From Oligoflexales bacterium (GTDB lineage: Bacteria > Bdellovibrionota_B > Oligoflexia > Oligoflexales > RGVZ01), in assembly GCA_947445775.1 (NCBI GenBank), contig CANFEB010000004.1, forward strand, positions 1-64,000: 64,000 nucleotides of DNA. The letters are read 5' to 3'. Of the stretch, positions 54,765 through 62,540 are shown in pieces. Position numbers and translations under genes: made by a program. Every line of letters starts with the position of its first letter. Position 1 is the stretch's first letter. The notes under the pieces were generated by a model, which was not told the origin of the DNA, searched no databases, and saw nothing but the letters and a program-made list of their open reading frames with translations.

Positions 54765-54806
54765 GATGCCTTCTCTAGGGACCGCGCTGTCGTCCCTGGA
54801 GGCATC
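54765..54806 (+). promoter_or_regulatory. Leader hairpin that masks the ribosome-binding site of the gene at 54813
   Basis: GATGCCT (54765-54771) pairs with AGGCATC (54800-54806), and inside it AGGGAC (54777-54782) pairs with GTCCCT (54792-54797). The ribosome site GGAGG (54798-54802) falls in the bulge and 3' arm. Folded RNA would hide it, so this looks like a translational switch or thermometer-type element. Read by eye from sequence only. Confidence 0.55.
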
Positions 54807-54812
54807 AACTCA

Positions 54813-55610
54813 ATGGTTTCAAAAAAGCTGAAAGTCTTACTGAACACCACCCTTGCCGCAGCACTGCTGCTGGGCATTGCAAGCTTGGCGTCAGCAAATC
54901 CAATACCAGCAAATCCAACCCCGGAAAATCCAACCCCACCAGGCTTAATGTCCTGCAAAGGCGTGCCGGCCGATGACCCCGCGCCAGCCGTAGAAGTCTG
55001 TGAAGACGAAAATGAATATATGTTCCGGATTGAGGAGACCACCACCCGATATCCAAAGACAGCCTACCGGAACAAAATCCGGCAGCTGGTTAATGACTAC
55101 GCGAAATCGATCAAGCTTCCTGATTTTGCCCTTAAAGGATCCACGGTGACCTTCTGGCTTTCGGTTCCCGAGGCCTCCCCTAGGGATGCCTGGGCGCGCG
55201 CCGTTATTTCCGGCTCGGAGTATCACTTTCTGGTAAATCTTCCGATTGACCTCGGCGCCAACACCGTCAATTCATCCATGGTGGCAAATCTTGGCAATAG
55301 CCAGTATCCCGAATACCTTGGACACCGGGTTGGCAGCATTCTGGTCAAAAAAGCTGCTGAATCCAGTGATGAGGAATTTCGCAGCGCCGTCATCAAATCC
55401 GGTGGCCTCGGAGCCGGTGACAGTGCTGGGGGGTGGACTAAATTCTTCACCCATGAATTTTCTGAAGGTTCAGTGATTCAAAAAATCCTTCAAGATTCTG
55501 CGGCAAAAGTTCACGTCGCAGGCACACAATTGAATGAGGTTTTCGAATGGATTGCGTGGCGAGAAGCGGTGTTTAAATTTAATTTTGACGCACTAATGGA
55601 AGAACTATGA
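54813..55610 (+). CDS. Exported protein of unknown function
   Basis: A 265-aa protein with a clear signal peptide ending at SLASA-NP, then a Pro/Asn repeat (PIPANPTPENPTP) and one pair of cysteines. The rest is a mixed alpha/beta domain (VTFWLSVPEASPRDAWARAV, FHTHEF-like FFTHEFSEGSV) with no family recognised. ATG 54813 has GGAGG at 10 nt inside a hairpin. Its stop overlaps orn as ATGA, so the two are co-translated. Confidence 0.65.
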   Translation: MVSKKLKVLLNTTLAAALLLGIASLASANPIPANPTPENPTPPGLMSCKGVPADDPAPAVEVCEDENEYMFRIEETTTRYPKTAYRNKIRQLVNDYAKSIKLPDFALKGSTVTFWLSVPEASPRDAWARAVISGSEYHFLVNLPIDLGANTVNSSMVANLGNSQYPEYLGHRVGSILVKKAAESSDEEFRSAVIKSGGLGAGDSAGGWTKFFTHEFSEGSVIQKILQDSAAKVHVAGTQLNEVFEWIAWREAVFKFNFDALMEEL

Positions 55611-56179
55611 GCAACAACAAACAACCAACAGCAGAAACCCACGCTCCATTGATCTGGATCGACATGGAAATGAGCGGCCTGGATCCAGAAATAAACGTCA
55701 TCCTGGAGGTTGCCACCATCATCACCACGGGATCCCTTGAGATTATCGCCGAGGGGCCTGAACTTGTTATCCATCACGAGAAGGAACTCTTGGAAGGAAT
55801 GGACAACTGGAATCGCGAGCATCACCGGAAATCAGGATTATGGAACTCCGTCCTTGATTCCACGGTGACCCTTGAAGACGCCGCCCAACAAACGTTGCAA
55901 TTCATCACCGCACACACCCAACCTCGCAAAAGTCCCCTTTGCGGAAATTCAATATGGCAGGACCGGCGCTTTATCGGGCGTTACATGAAATCCGTCGACA
56001 ACCACCTGCACTACCGGATGATTGACGTCAGCACGGTAAAGGAACTGGCCCGCCGATGGCATCCGGCCATCCTTGATAAAAAGGACAAAAAAAAGGGTAA
56101 TCACCGCGCTCTTGACGACATTCGGGAAAGCATCGAGGAGCTGAAGTTTTACAAAGCCAACTTATTTGCTAAAATGTGA
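55607..56179 (+). CDS. orn: Oligoribonuclease
   Basis: Orn degrades 2-5-nt RNAs, including pGpG from cyclic di-GMP turnover. The DEDDh exonuclease motifs are present: WIDMEMSGLDP (Exo I), NSIWQDRRF (Exo II) and NHRALDDIRES (Exo III with His). Length 190 aa is typical. ATG 55607 overlaps the preceding stop by 4 bases. Confidence 0.95.
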   Translation: MSNNKQPTAETHAPLIWIDMEMSGLDPEINVILEVATIITTGSLEIIAEGPELVIHHEKELLEGMDNWNREHHRKSGLWNSVLDSTVTLEDAAQQTLQFITAHTQPRKSPLCGNSIWQDRRFIGRYMKSVDNHLHYRMIDVSTVKELARRWHPAILDKKDKKKGNHRALDDIRESIEELKFYKANLFAKM

Positions 56180-56463
56180 GGTGGGGGTCTATGACCCCCA
56201 TGGACCAAGGTCCAGGAGAGGAGGTGGTGCTGCTCATGGTTCACAGTTGTTGTTCCTGTGGCACGGAGGTGACGGTCTTTTAGGGCCGCTACCGCCAAGG
56301 CTGCACGACCGGCCCCTCTCCTCTGCAATGCCGATTGCGGGGGGCCGGTCTCCCCCACACCGCCCCGCCCCGCCTCGAACCTTGTCACGACCTTCTCGCT
56401 CCCGGCTCTTCCTTTGACTTGCCATATCCGGAAAAAACGGCAAAAACAGCAGGATCAATATAG
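56180..56463 (+). other. GC-rich structured spacer between orn and pepP, candidate RNA element
   Basis: These 284 bp hold no supported protein gene. The 5' half is purine-rich and the 3' half pyrimidine-rich. Stems seen include TGGGGGTC/GACCCCCA (56182-56200), TGGAC/GTCCA (56201-56214), GACCGGCCCC/GGGGCCGGTC closing GCAAT/ATTGC (about 56307-56350), and long-range GTGGGGG/CCCCCAC and AGGAGAGG/CCTCTCCT. I found no SRP RNA, tmRNA, RNase P or 6S signature. It may be a leader or small RNA; strand is uncertain. Confidence 0.4.
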
Positions 56464-57807
56464 GTGGATCCAGTGACCAATAACGCCCCCAGCAAATCGT
56501 CCGAACTGTCCCCCATCAACTACCGCGCCCGGATGGAACGTTGCCTGGAGCTCGTTCAAGGTGGCGCCATGCTGGTGCTGTCGCAACCCGCGGCAGTCCG
56601 CAACAGCAACGTCGAGCATTCCTACCGCCAAGACAGCGTCATGCATTATTTGACTGGATTCGAAGAATCAGAATCCGCACTGCTCTTGTTGTCCCATGCG
56701 CCTGCAGGCCAACAAATGGTGTTATTCGTCCGCGAAAAAGATCCTGTGGCAGAACTCTGGGAAGGGCTACGCACGGGGACGGCTGCCGCGCCATCACGGA
56801 TTGGGTGCGACAAGGCTTACCGGATTGACCAGCTGTGGGAAATGTTGCCGCAGCTGTTGGGCGAATCGGAAAAACTTTATTACCACTTCGGTATGAATCC
56901 CCATGACGACGCCCAAGTGATCAGTGCCATCACCCGCCACAAACGTCAGATTGGCCGGACCCGCGGTTGGCAATTGCCGGTGTTTGATGCCTGGGGCGTT
57001 GCCGGACAAATGCGCCTTTGCAAATCCAGCATTGAAGTTGAACGCATGCGCGCCGCCGCCGCCGTCACGCGAACCACGTTTAAGAAGATCTACGAAACCG
57101 TTCGCCCTGGGCAGTCCGAGCGCGACGTGCACGGACTCATCCTCGGCGAATTCTTGCGCAACGGCAGCGAAATGGAAGCCTACGGTTCCATCGTTGCCGG
57201 CGGGGCCAATGCCTGCGTCCTGCATTACCGCAGCAACAACATGCCTTTGCGAGACGGGGATTTGCTCCTCGTTGATGCCGGCGCACAGCTTGAATACTAC
57301 GCCTCCGACGTCACCCGGACATTTCCAGTCGGACGCCGATTCACGCCGGAACAAAAGGCCTTGTATGAAATCGTTTTGGCCGCCCAAGACGCCGCCATTG
57401 CAGCCGCGCAGCCCGGCAGCAGTCTGCCGGCGATTCACGAAGCCGGACTTGATGTCTTGGTCGATGGCCTGCGCGACATCAAGCTGCTCAGCGGATCTCG
57501 TGACGAGATCAAACAGAAACAGACCTATAAAAGATTCTTCCCGCACAACACGAGCCACTGGATTGGCATGGACGTGCATGATGTCGGTGACTACACCGCC
57601 AACGGAAAGCCCCTGCCATTGGCCGAAGGCATGTACTTCAGCGTGGAACCAGGGCTTTACATTGACCCCACGGATGAGACAGCTCCGCCGGCATTCCGCG
57701 GTATTGGCATCCGCATTGAAGATGACGTCCTGATCACCGCTTCGGGGAACGAAGTCATTACGGCCGGGATTGCGAAATCGGTGGCGGAACTCGAGGACCG
57801 CTTTTGA
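56464..57807 (+). CDS. pepP: Xaa-Pro aminopeptidase (M24B family)
   Basis: Aminopeptidase P removes N-terminal residues before proline. An N-terminal AMP_N domain (about 1-170) is followed by the pita-bread fold with metal ligands in VDAGAQLEYYASDVTRTFP, HNTSHWIGMDVHD, SVEPGLYI and GIRIEDDVLIT. Length 447 aa is typical. GTG 56464 follows AGGA at 9 nt. The stop overlaps the TTG start of the next gene as TTGA. Confidence 0.95.
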   Translation: MDPVTNNAPSKSSELSPINYRARMERCLELVQGGAMLVLSQPAAVRNSNVEHSYRQDSVMHYLTGFEESESALLLLSHAPAGQQMVLFVREKDPVAELWEGLRTGTAAAPSRIGCDKAYRIDQLWEMLPQLLGESEKLYYHFGMNPHDDAQVISAITRHKRQIGRTRGWQLPVFDAWGVAGQMRLCKSSIEVERMRAAAAVTRTTFKKIYETVRPGQSERDVHGLILGEFLRNGSEMEAYGSIVAGGANACVLHYRSNNMPLRDGDLLLVDAGAQLEYYASDVTRTFPVGRRFTPEQKALYEIVLAAQDAAIAAAQPGSSLPAIHEAGLDVLVDGLRDIKLLSGSRDEIKQKQTYKRFFPHNTSHWIGMDVHDVGDYTANGKPLPLAEGMYFSVEPGLYIDPTDETAPPAFRGIGIRIEDDVLITASGNEVITAGIAKSVAELEDRF

Positions 57808-59156
57808 GGTGGCCGCACCGCCCTCTCGTCTATCCTATCTTCTGCCTTTGCCTGATCAAACCCGAGACCCACAAAATGCCGGCCATCCCCGCACACGGTC
57901 TGCGCGCTTTTGTGCGATATGAAAAAAAATGGAGCGAGATCCCGGTCCAAATTGACGAGCGTGACCGCAACGGCGACTACGTCCTTGAGCACGGCTTGCC
58001 TTTTACAGCGAACGGCGGCGACGATCGTTTCAACGGCAGCGACGAAATGGTTATTGAATTGCCCGCAAATTTCAGCGGCTCCCGCGAGTTCTCCGACGCC
58101 GCCGCACGGGATTGGTTGGCCCACCTGACAAAGCGGTCGCCCACGGATAAAGCAGAATCCACTCCGGCCAATTCAGACGCTATTCCACAGATGTCGCGGG
58201 TAGAAATCACGGCCGGCCCCCACAAGGCCTCCGTTCTGCTGATCAGTGGCTTGATCAGTAGCTTGATCAGTGGCTTGATCAGCAAGGACCTTCGGCCGGC
58301 ATCAGGCATTGATTTTAACCCAGATAAAAGCCGCGTCACCACGGCTTCTTACCGCTACCAGTTCAATAAATTTAATCCGGCAGCCTTGGGCCAATTGGAT
58401 ATTCCAAGCGAGGCCGCCAAGGGTTCTGGATTGACAACCATCAATCGCGACGGCGGCTTTGCCATCTGGCTCAAACCACCATGGCTGTTTCCCACCGTCA
58501 CCAAATCCTACAAGGATATTCCGGGCGCCATTGAAAGCTGGCGCAGCGGCCCCCTACGAACCATCGTAGCCGTTGGCAGCAAATACTCTGCCTTCTGGAG
58601 CCTTGTCAGGGCCCACCTGTTCAGTGAACTTGTTTTTTATCGCGACCGCTTTCAGATCCCTTCTGTAATCGAGATCCCCTTTTCACCTGAGAGCCTCCTC
58701 GGTAGCGGCAGCGGATTCGCCTACGGATTGCAGATGACGGGCAAGGTCACCTCTAATATGGACCGCCCTGACCATGGCCCAGCGAGGGTGTCAGTGCAGC
58801 ATCCATCGGGCCTTATCTTGACGGCAACGGTGGATCCCGTTTTGGCCCGGGCAGGAGCCATGCCCAAAGTTTGGATGGGCGACGAGGCCCCCAGCGAATC
58901 CCAAGCCATCCCCCCACCCGTGATCCGATGGTTTAAGGAAAATGACGTAACCACTGGTTTTTTCGTCGATATCAGCAAAATGAGGCGTGGCCGCTATGAT
59001 TTCTCCCTTGACTTGCAAAGTCCGAGTAAGGCAAATCAGGACCACACTGATTTCCTGATCTGTAAATCAGTCTGGACGCAGGTAAAACCGAATCGAATGG
59101 CACCCAGTCGAACGGTTCCCGTCCAGCCACGAAGCCAATTTAGTCATGAAAATTGA
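57804..59156 (+). CDS. Protein of unknown function, 450 aa
   Basis: Not recognised. It starts at TTG 57804 in a TTGA overlap with pepP. A hydrophobic stretch (LVYPIFCLCLI) near the N-terminus may be an atypical signal. The region EIPVQIDERDRNGDYV followed by GGDDRFNGSDEMV looks like an Asp-rich, possibly calcium-binding, beta domain. A repeated ISGL segment (58239-58282) lies in the middle. The C-terminal half is beta-rich with aromatic residues, suggesting an exported or surface protein. It is followed by a ribbon-helix-helix-like gene. Confidence 0.55.
   Translation: MRWPHRPLVYPIFCLCLIKPETHKMPAIPAHGLRAFVRYEKKWSEIPVQIDERDRNGDYVLEHGLPFTANGGDDRFNGSDEMVIELPANFSGSREFSDAAARDWLAHLTKRSPTDKAESTPANSDAIPQMSRVEITAGPHKASVLLISGLISSLISGLISKDLRPASGIDFNPDKSRVTTASYRYQFNKFNPAALGQLDIPSEAAKGSGLTTINRDGGFAIWLKPPWLFPTVTKSYKDIPGAIESWRSGPLRTIVAVGSKYSAFWSLVRAHLFSELVFYRDRFQIPSVIEIPFSPESLLGSGSGFAYGLQMTGKVTSNMDRPDHGPARVSVQHPSGLILTATVDPVLARAGAMPKVWMGDEAPSESQAIPPPVIRWFKENDVTTGFFVDISKMRRGRYDFSLDLQSPSKANQDHTDFLICKSVWTQVKPNRMAPSRTVPVQPRSQFSHEN
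58239..58282. repeat. 12-bp tandem repeat in the 450-aa gene
   Basis: About 3.5 copies of a 12-bp unit containing TGATCAG encode LISG/LISS repeats. The unit keeps the reading frame and probably varies in number. Confidence 0.9.
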
Positions 59157-59164
59157 GGATTTTA

Positions 59165-59842
59165 ATGCCCAGCAAGCCCAAGTCGGATGGCAATCGCGCC
59201 AGCCACGATTCTCACAAAGATCAAAACGATTCCCATCCTACGGAAGAGGGTTCGATGTCCAACCAAGAAGATTTTGCTTCTCCCAACGAAATCCGCAATG
59301 AAATCCGCAATGAAATCCATAATGAAATCCACAACGAGGCGGATTTTGCTCCCGGAAATTCCGGAGAACCCGCCGAGACTGAATCAGGCACGTCGAGCCT
59401 GAGCCTAAAGGTTTCCAAGGCACTCAAAAAGCGTCTTGAAATGAGCGCCCGCGACGAAGGCGTAACGGTCCAGGACCTGGCGTCTGAACTCTTGGCTGAA
59501 GGCCTGGTTCTTCGTGCATGGGAAATTGTTGAGCGTAAAAGCGCCATGCGCGGTGGCGCCGGACCTGCCGCTGGAAGCACACAGCAACACCAGCAGCACC
59601 AACGCCAAGGCAACGTCCGTCAAGGCCACTCAGGCGGTGGCGGCAATAGCGGCGGCTCCCCCAACCGGCACGGTGGAGGCGGCAGCAATAGCGGCGCCCC
59701 TAACCGCCACGGCGGCGGCGGCGGCGGCGGGCGCATGAACAAGCGCCACGCCAACCACGCGGCGTCGCTGAATGTGATGGAAGACAAGGCTGCCTTCCTT
59801 GAATACGTTCGCAATCAGGAACGCAAGAATCATAATCGCTAA
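59165..59842 (+). CDS. Ribbon-helix-helix-like protein with Gly/His/Asn-rich tail
   Basis: A 225-aa protein in three parts: an acidic N-terminus with NEIRNEIHNE repeats (12-bp DNA units), a central 50-residue segment (LSLKVSKALKKRLEMSARDE to LLAEGLVLRAWEIVERK) that looks like a ribbon-helix-helix domain, and a Gly-rich basic tail with RHGGGG repeats ending KAAFLEYVRNQERK. It may bind nucleic acid. ATG 59165 has GAGG at 6 nt; a TTG at 59153 overlaps the previous stop. Strong terminator follows. Function unknown. Confidence 0.6.
   Translation: MPSKPKSDGNRASHDSHKDQNDSHPTEEGSMSNQEDFASPNEIRNEIRNEIHNEIHNEADFAPGNSGEPAETESGTSSLSLKVSKALKKRLEMSARDEGVTVQDLASELLAEGLVLRAWEIVERKSAMRGGAGPAAGSTQQHQQHQRQGNVRQGHSGGGGNSGGSPNRHGGGGSNSGAPNRHGGGGGGGRMNKRHANHAASLNVMEDKAAFLEYVRNQERKNHNR
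59284..59337. repeat. 12-bp tandem repeat encoding NEIR/NEIH
   Basis: Four consecutive 12-bp units of the form AATGAAATCCGC encode NEIR or NEIH in the N-terminal part of the ribbon-helix-helix-like protein. The copies are nearly identical. Confidence 0.9.
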
Positions 59843-59857
59843 GGATGACGTAGACGC

Positions 59858-59892
59858 AAAAAAACCAGGCATCGCTGCCTGGCTTTTTTTTT
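59858..59892. terminator. Bidirectional intrinsic terminator between the RHH-like and HU genes
   Basis: A 6-bp stem CCAGGC/GCCTGG (59865-59870 and 59877-59882), with a 6-base loop, is flanked by a run of A residues on the left and nine T residues on the right. It can stop transcription from both convergent genes. Confidence 0.9.
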
Positions 59893-59937
59893 ACCAATTC
59901 AAATCTGTTGGAAATTGGCAAACGACCAGTCGTGAGA

Positions 59938-60351
59938 CTAGTGGTTTGCTTTTTCCTTCAGGCTCTTCAACGGGCGAATTTTAACAACGTTACGAGCCGG
60001 CTTGGCTTTGAACGTGGTTTCTTCGCCAGTGAACGGGTTGATGCCTTTGCGAGACTTAGTGGCTGGCTTGTGCACCCGGGTAACTTTCATGAGGCCTGGG
60101 ATCACAAATGCGCCTGGGCCTTTCTTGCCAATGTCCATGCCCATGATTTCACCAAGGGTCGTGAACATGCCGCCAACATCTTTACGCGTCAAACCAGTTT
60201 GAGCGGAAATGATGGTCAAAATGTCGCTCTTGGTGCGTGGACGTGAAGCATTCGGAATCGGACCAACCTTAACCGGCTTTGCTGCCGTCTTGGTGGTTTT
60301 TGCCTTCACTACCAGCTTCGTGACTTTCTTCGTCTTTTTCTTTGCCGCCAT
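59938..60351 (-). CDS. HU-family DNA-binding protein with lysine-rich N-terminal tail
   Basis: The last 95 residues match the HU/IHF fold (SDILTIISAQTGLTRKDVGG, GAFVIPGLMKVTR, and the arm-end RKGINPFTGEETTFKAKPARNVV). The first 40 residues are Lys/Thr/Ala-rich (MAAKKKTKKVTKLVVKAK), like a histone H1 tail. Length 137 aa against about 90 reflects this. ATG 60351 has GGAGGAG upstream. It probably compacts or protects the nucleoid. Confidence 0.9.
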   Translation of the reverse strand: MAAKKKTKKVTKLVVKAKTTKTAAKPVKVGPIPNASRPRTKSDILTIISAQTGLTRKDVGGMFTTLGEIMGMDIGKKGPGAFVIPGLMKVTRVHKPATKSRKGINPFTGEETTFKAKPARNVVKIRPLKSLKEKANH

Positions 60352-60436
60352 CTTTGTAGCTCCTCCATGGATGTCAGATGAAACGTGATCTGAAAACGAT
60401 AAGGTGCATCCATCGAAAAATCAAGACTCAAACTGA

Positions 60437-61654
60437 TCAATGCGGATGTTTTTCTGATCCGGCGCTCTGCCACGCAGATGGATGTTCGCACATATAGCGC
60501 ACCAAACCGTGACGCAAATGCTCTTCTAGGACCTCTGGGGCAAGCGTTTGCTCGAGACAGCGAATAATCTGAAGACCATGAGAATCGAGTGAATCAAAGT
60601 ATCTTTGCTTTAGTTTTAAATACTGTCCGGAGGTGCCGGAACGGATTTTTTTCAATTCTTCGGCCGCAACAAGCCGCATTTTGGCGAGCATGCCGTCATA
60701 AACAGCCTCCACTTGCGGTTCCCGACGCTTCACCTCTGCCTGCGCTTGCGGCACCAAAACCTGCGCCTGCAATGGTTTTGGCAGGTTCTGCTGCGACAGC
60801 ACGGCTCGCGATGCATGCAAAACCCACATCAACCGCAGGGCGCTCGCACCGTCATGGGACTCAAACAACACCGGGGCATCGTCCAACGCTGGAGCCAGCC
60901 AGCCATGGTCGACGAGCTTCCTCCCCAGCAGCGCAAGTGGTTTCAGCGAATCAGCTAGGGACTCCTCCGGCGGCAGCGCGACCTCAACCTCAACGCAGCC
61001 ATCTTCACGAACCCAGGAAAATTTCCAGCGCGCAGCCGCCTCGACCACAATCAACCAACCGCGTTCCGTCACCGAAAGATCGTCCCAAAGTCTGCGCGGG
61101 ACGATAATCGCTGGCAATGCCTGCGTGCCAAAACCTAGCAAAGGCACGAGCATTCCGCGACGCACAGACAGCGACGCCACGTAGCCGCCAGCCCCGAAAT
61201 TCTCGATGATTTCATTTTCAAAAAAAGGCCCCGTAACACCGGCCCCGCCATGCACCAGACGCAAGCCAAACAATCGCGTGCAAAAGGCATCGACCCGCTC
61301 TGCACTCACGCCCGGCAGGCGCTGGCGCAAAGCCGTAGAATCAATATGGAGGTTTACCGAATCAGGTTTGGCCTCGACTTGAGAAAGCCATTCAGCAAGA
61401 ACATGCGGCATCAGCTCAAGGTCATCGGGCAACAAGCCCACGGGCATTGCGCCTTGTGTGAGATGATCCGAAGCTCCGCCGGACAGCAATTTGCCGAAAT
61501 TCATCGCTGGACCCGCGCCACATGATTTCACGAGGGCGGCGGCCAGCCAAACAGGCAGGACAACGCAGCCCGGGCGAGCCACGAGGTTCTCAGCCAAATC
61601 TTTTGAGAGGTCGATCATGGGGCATAAGGAAACACACCGGAGCGGGCGGGTCAA
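60437..61654 (-). CDS. Cytoplasmic protein of unknown function, 405 aa
   Basis: Not recognised. It has no signal or membrane helix. Two helix-strand blocks (about 70-140 and 170-225) might be winged-helix domains, as in replication-initiator-like proteins, but this is only an impression. The C-terminal third is helical (PQAQAEVKRREPQVEAVYDGM). The TTG at 61654 overlaps the upstream stop as TTGA and is preferred; an ATG lies at 61618. It is the last gene of a four-gene operon with two envelope proteins. Confidence 0.55.
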   Translation of the reverse strand: MTRPLRCVSLCPMIDLSKDLAENLVARPGCVVLPVWLAAALVKSCGAGPAMNFGKLLSGGASDHLTQGAMPVGLLPDDLELMPHVLAEWLSQVEAKPDSVNLHIDSTALRQRLPGVSAERVDAFCTRLFGLRLVHGGAGVTGPFFENEIIENFGAGGYVASLSVRRGMLVPLLGFGTQALPAIIVPRRLWDDLSVTERGWLIVVEAAARWKFSWVREDGCVEVEVALPPEESLADSLKPLALLGRKLVDHGWLAPALDDAPVLFESHDGASALRLMWVLHASRAVLSQQNLPKPLQAQVLVPQAQAEVKRREPQVEAVYDGMLAKMRLVAAEELKKIRSGTSGQYLKLKQRYFDSLDSHGLQIIRCLEQTLAPEVLEEHLRHGLVRYMCEHPSAWQSAGSEKHPH

Positions 61655-62328
61655 CGGCTTGCAGGCTGCTTCAAATTGGCTGCCAGATCATCGCCGCAAC
61701 GTCTCGATTCTACTCCTGATTCACGCCTCATCGTTTTGGCGGCATCCGCCAGGGCAGCCTCAAATTGCTCCCGGGGGAAGGTTACAAGGACGTGAATGTT
61801 GTAAACATACCCCGCCCGAACGATCTTTTCCTCGCCCGATTCCGGGGATTCGACCTTTTCGTAGTAAATATCGGCCAGGCGAACCGCCGCGCCAAACTGC
61901 TTTTTAACCGCACTGGCGACAGCGGCCTCGATGCGCTCCGCTGGACTACCCTTGCCGGAATCTGGTTTCAATTTGCAAACGCCGCGAACTTTGATGCGGG
62001 CAGCGTCAATGATCGCAATCTCACTGAGCTGCGTCGCGCCGAGCTGGGCTTTTTTCACACCTAATGGCAAATCCATTTCATCCAATTGAACCGCATGAAA
62101 CTGGAATCCAGATTCTTGCCAAAGCAATTGGGATGGCTTGACGGAAACCCAGGGCGGCGTTTGTTCCTTGCTCTTTTCCAAGACTTTCGGCCCAAAAAGC
62201 GCGCCGACAAAAACACATCCTCCGATCAACAGAACCGTCTCAGTGATGGCGGCAACGGCCAAAACACGGGCAAAAACTCTAAATCCAGACATCGCAATTG
62301 CCACCATAGCCACCGGCCCCTTCATCAT
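61651..62328 (-). CDS. Membrane-anchored periplasmic protein of unknown function
   Basis: A 225-aa protein with one N-terminal hydrophobic segment (VLAVAAITETVLLIGGCVFVGALF). GGCVF could be read as a lipobox, so lipidation is possible. The soluble part begins with a Trp-rich stretch (TPPWVSVKPSQLLWQ) and has a duplicated-looking alpha/beta pattern. ATG 62328 overlaps the preceding stop as ATGA; an ATG at 62307 preceded by GAAGGGG is also possible. Not recognised. Confidence 0.5.
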   Translation of the reverse strand: MMKGPVAMVAIAMSGFRVFARVLAVAAITETVLLIGGCVFVGALFGPKVLEKSKEQTPPWVSVKPSQLLWQESGFQFHAVQLDEMDLPLGVKKAQLGATQLSEIAIIDAARIKVRGVCKLKPDSGKGSPAERIEAAVASAVKKQFGAAVRLADIYYEKVESPESGEEKIVRAGYVYNIHVLVTFPREQFEAALADAAKTMRRESGVESRRCGDDLAANLKQPASR

Positions 62329-62525
62329 ATTTTGTTCAACTTTCGGATCGACTTGATTTTGTCCAAAACACGCTGACGTAGCGCTGGATTTTCATCAAGG
62401 ATCAACGTCATCACCTCGATATCATCTTGGGTTCCCCGGACTTTTTCCGTTAGAAAACTCTTGCCCTTAGACTTGGCAATAGATTTTTTTGCTTTGTCAT
62501 CCGAATTGCTTTGATCATTAGCCAT
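62325..62525 (-). CDS. Small basic hypothetical protein
   Basis: A 66-aa, Lys/Asp-rich protein predicted to be soluble, with a helical C-terminus (ENPALRQRVLDKIKSIRKL). ATG 62525 has GGGAGG at 9 nt, a strong site for so short a gene. It overlaps the next gene by 4 bases and lies 15 bp after the barrel-protein gene. Unknown function. Confidence 0.55.
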   Translation of the reverse strand: MANDQSNSDDKAKKSIAKSKGKSFLTEKVRGTQDDIEVMTLILDENPALRQRVLDKIKSIRKLNKI

Positions 62526-62540
62526 GACGCAAAACCTCCC

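Noticed and set aside
56180..56360. SRP RNA, tmRNA, RNase P or 6S RNA in the orn-pepP spacer
   Set aside because: The diagnostic sequences of these RNAs were not found on either strand, so only an unassigned structured region is claimed.
56149..56458. Short overlapping frames on both strands in the orn-pepP spacer
   Set aside because: Low-complexity Arg/Pro/Gly products from a GC-rich structured region, without ribosome sites.
56794..57579. A 261-codon frame on the minus strand opposite pepP
   Set aside because: pepP carries all metal-binding residues; the antisense frame has no ribosome site or domain.
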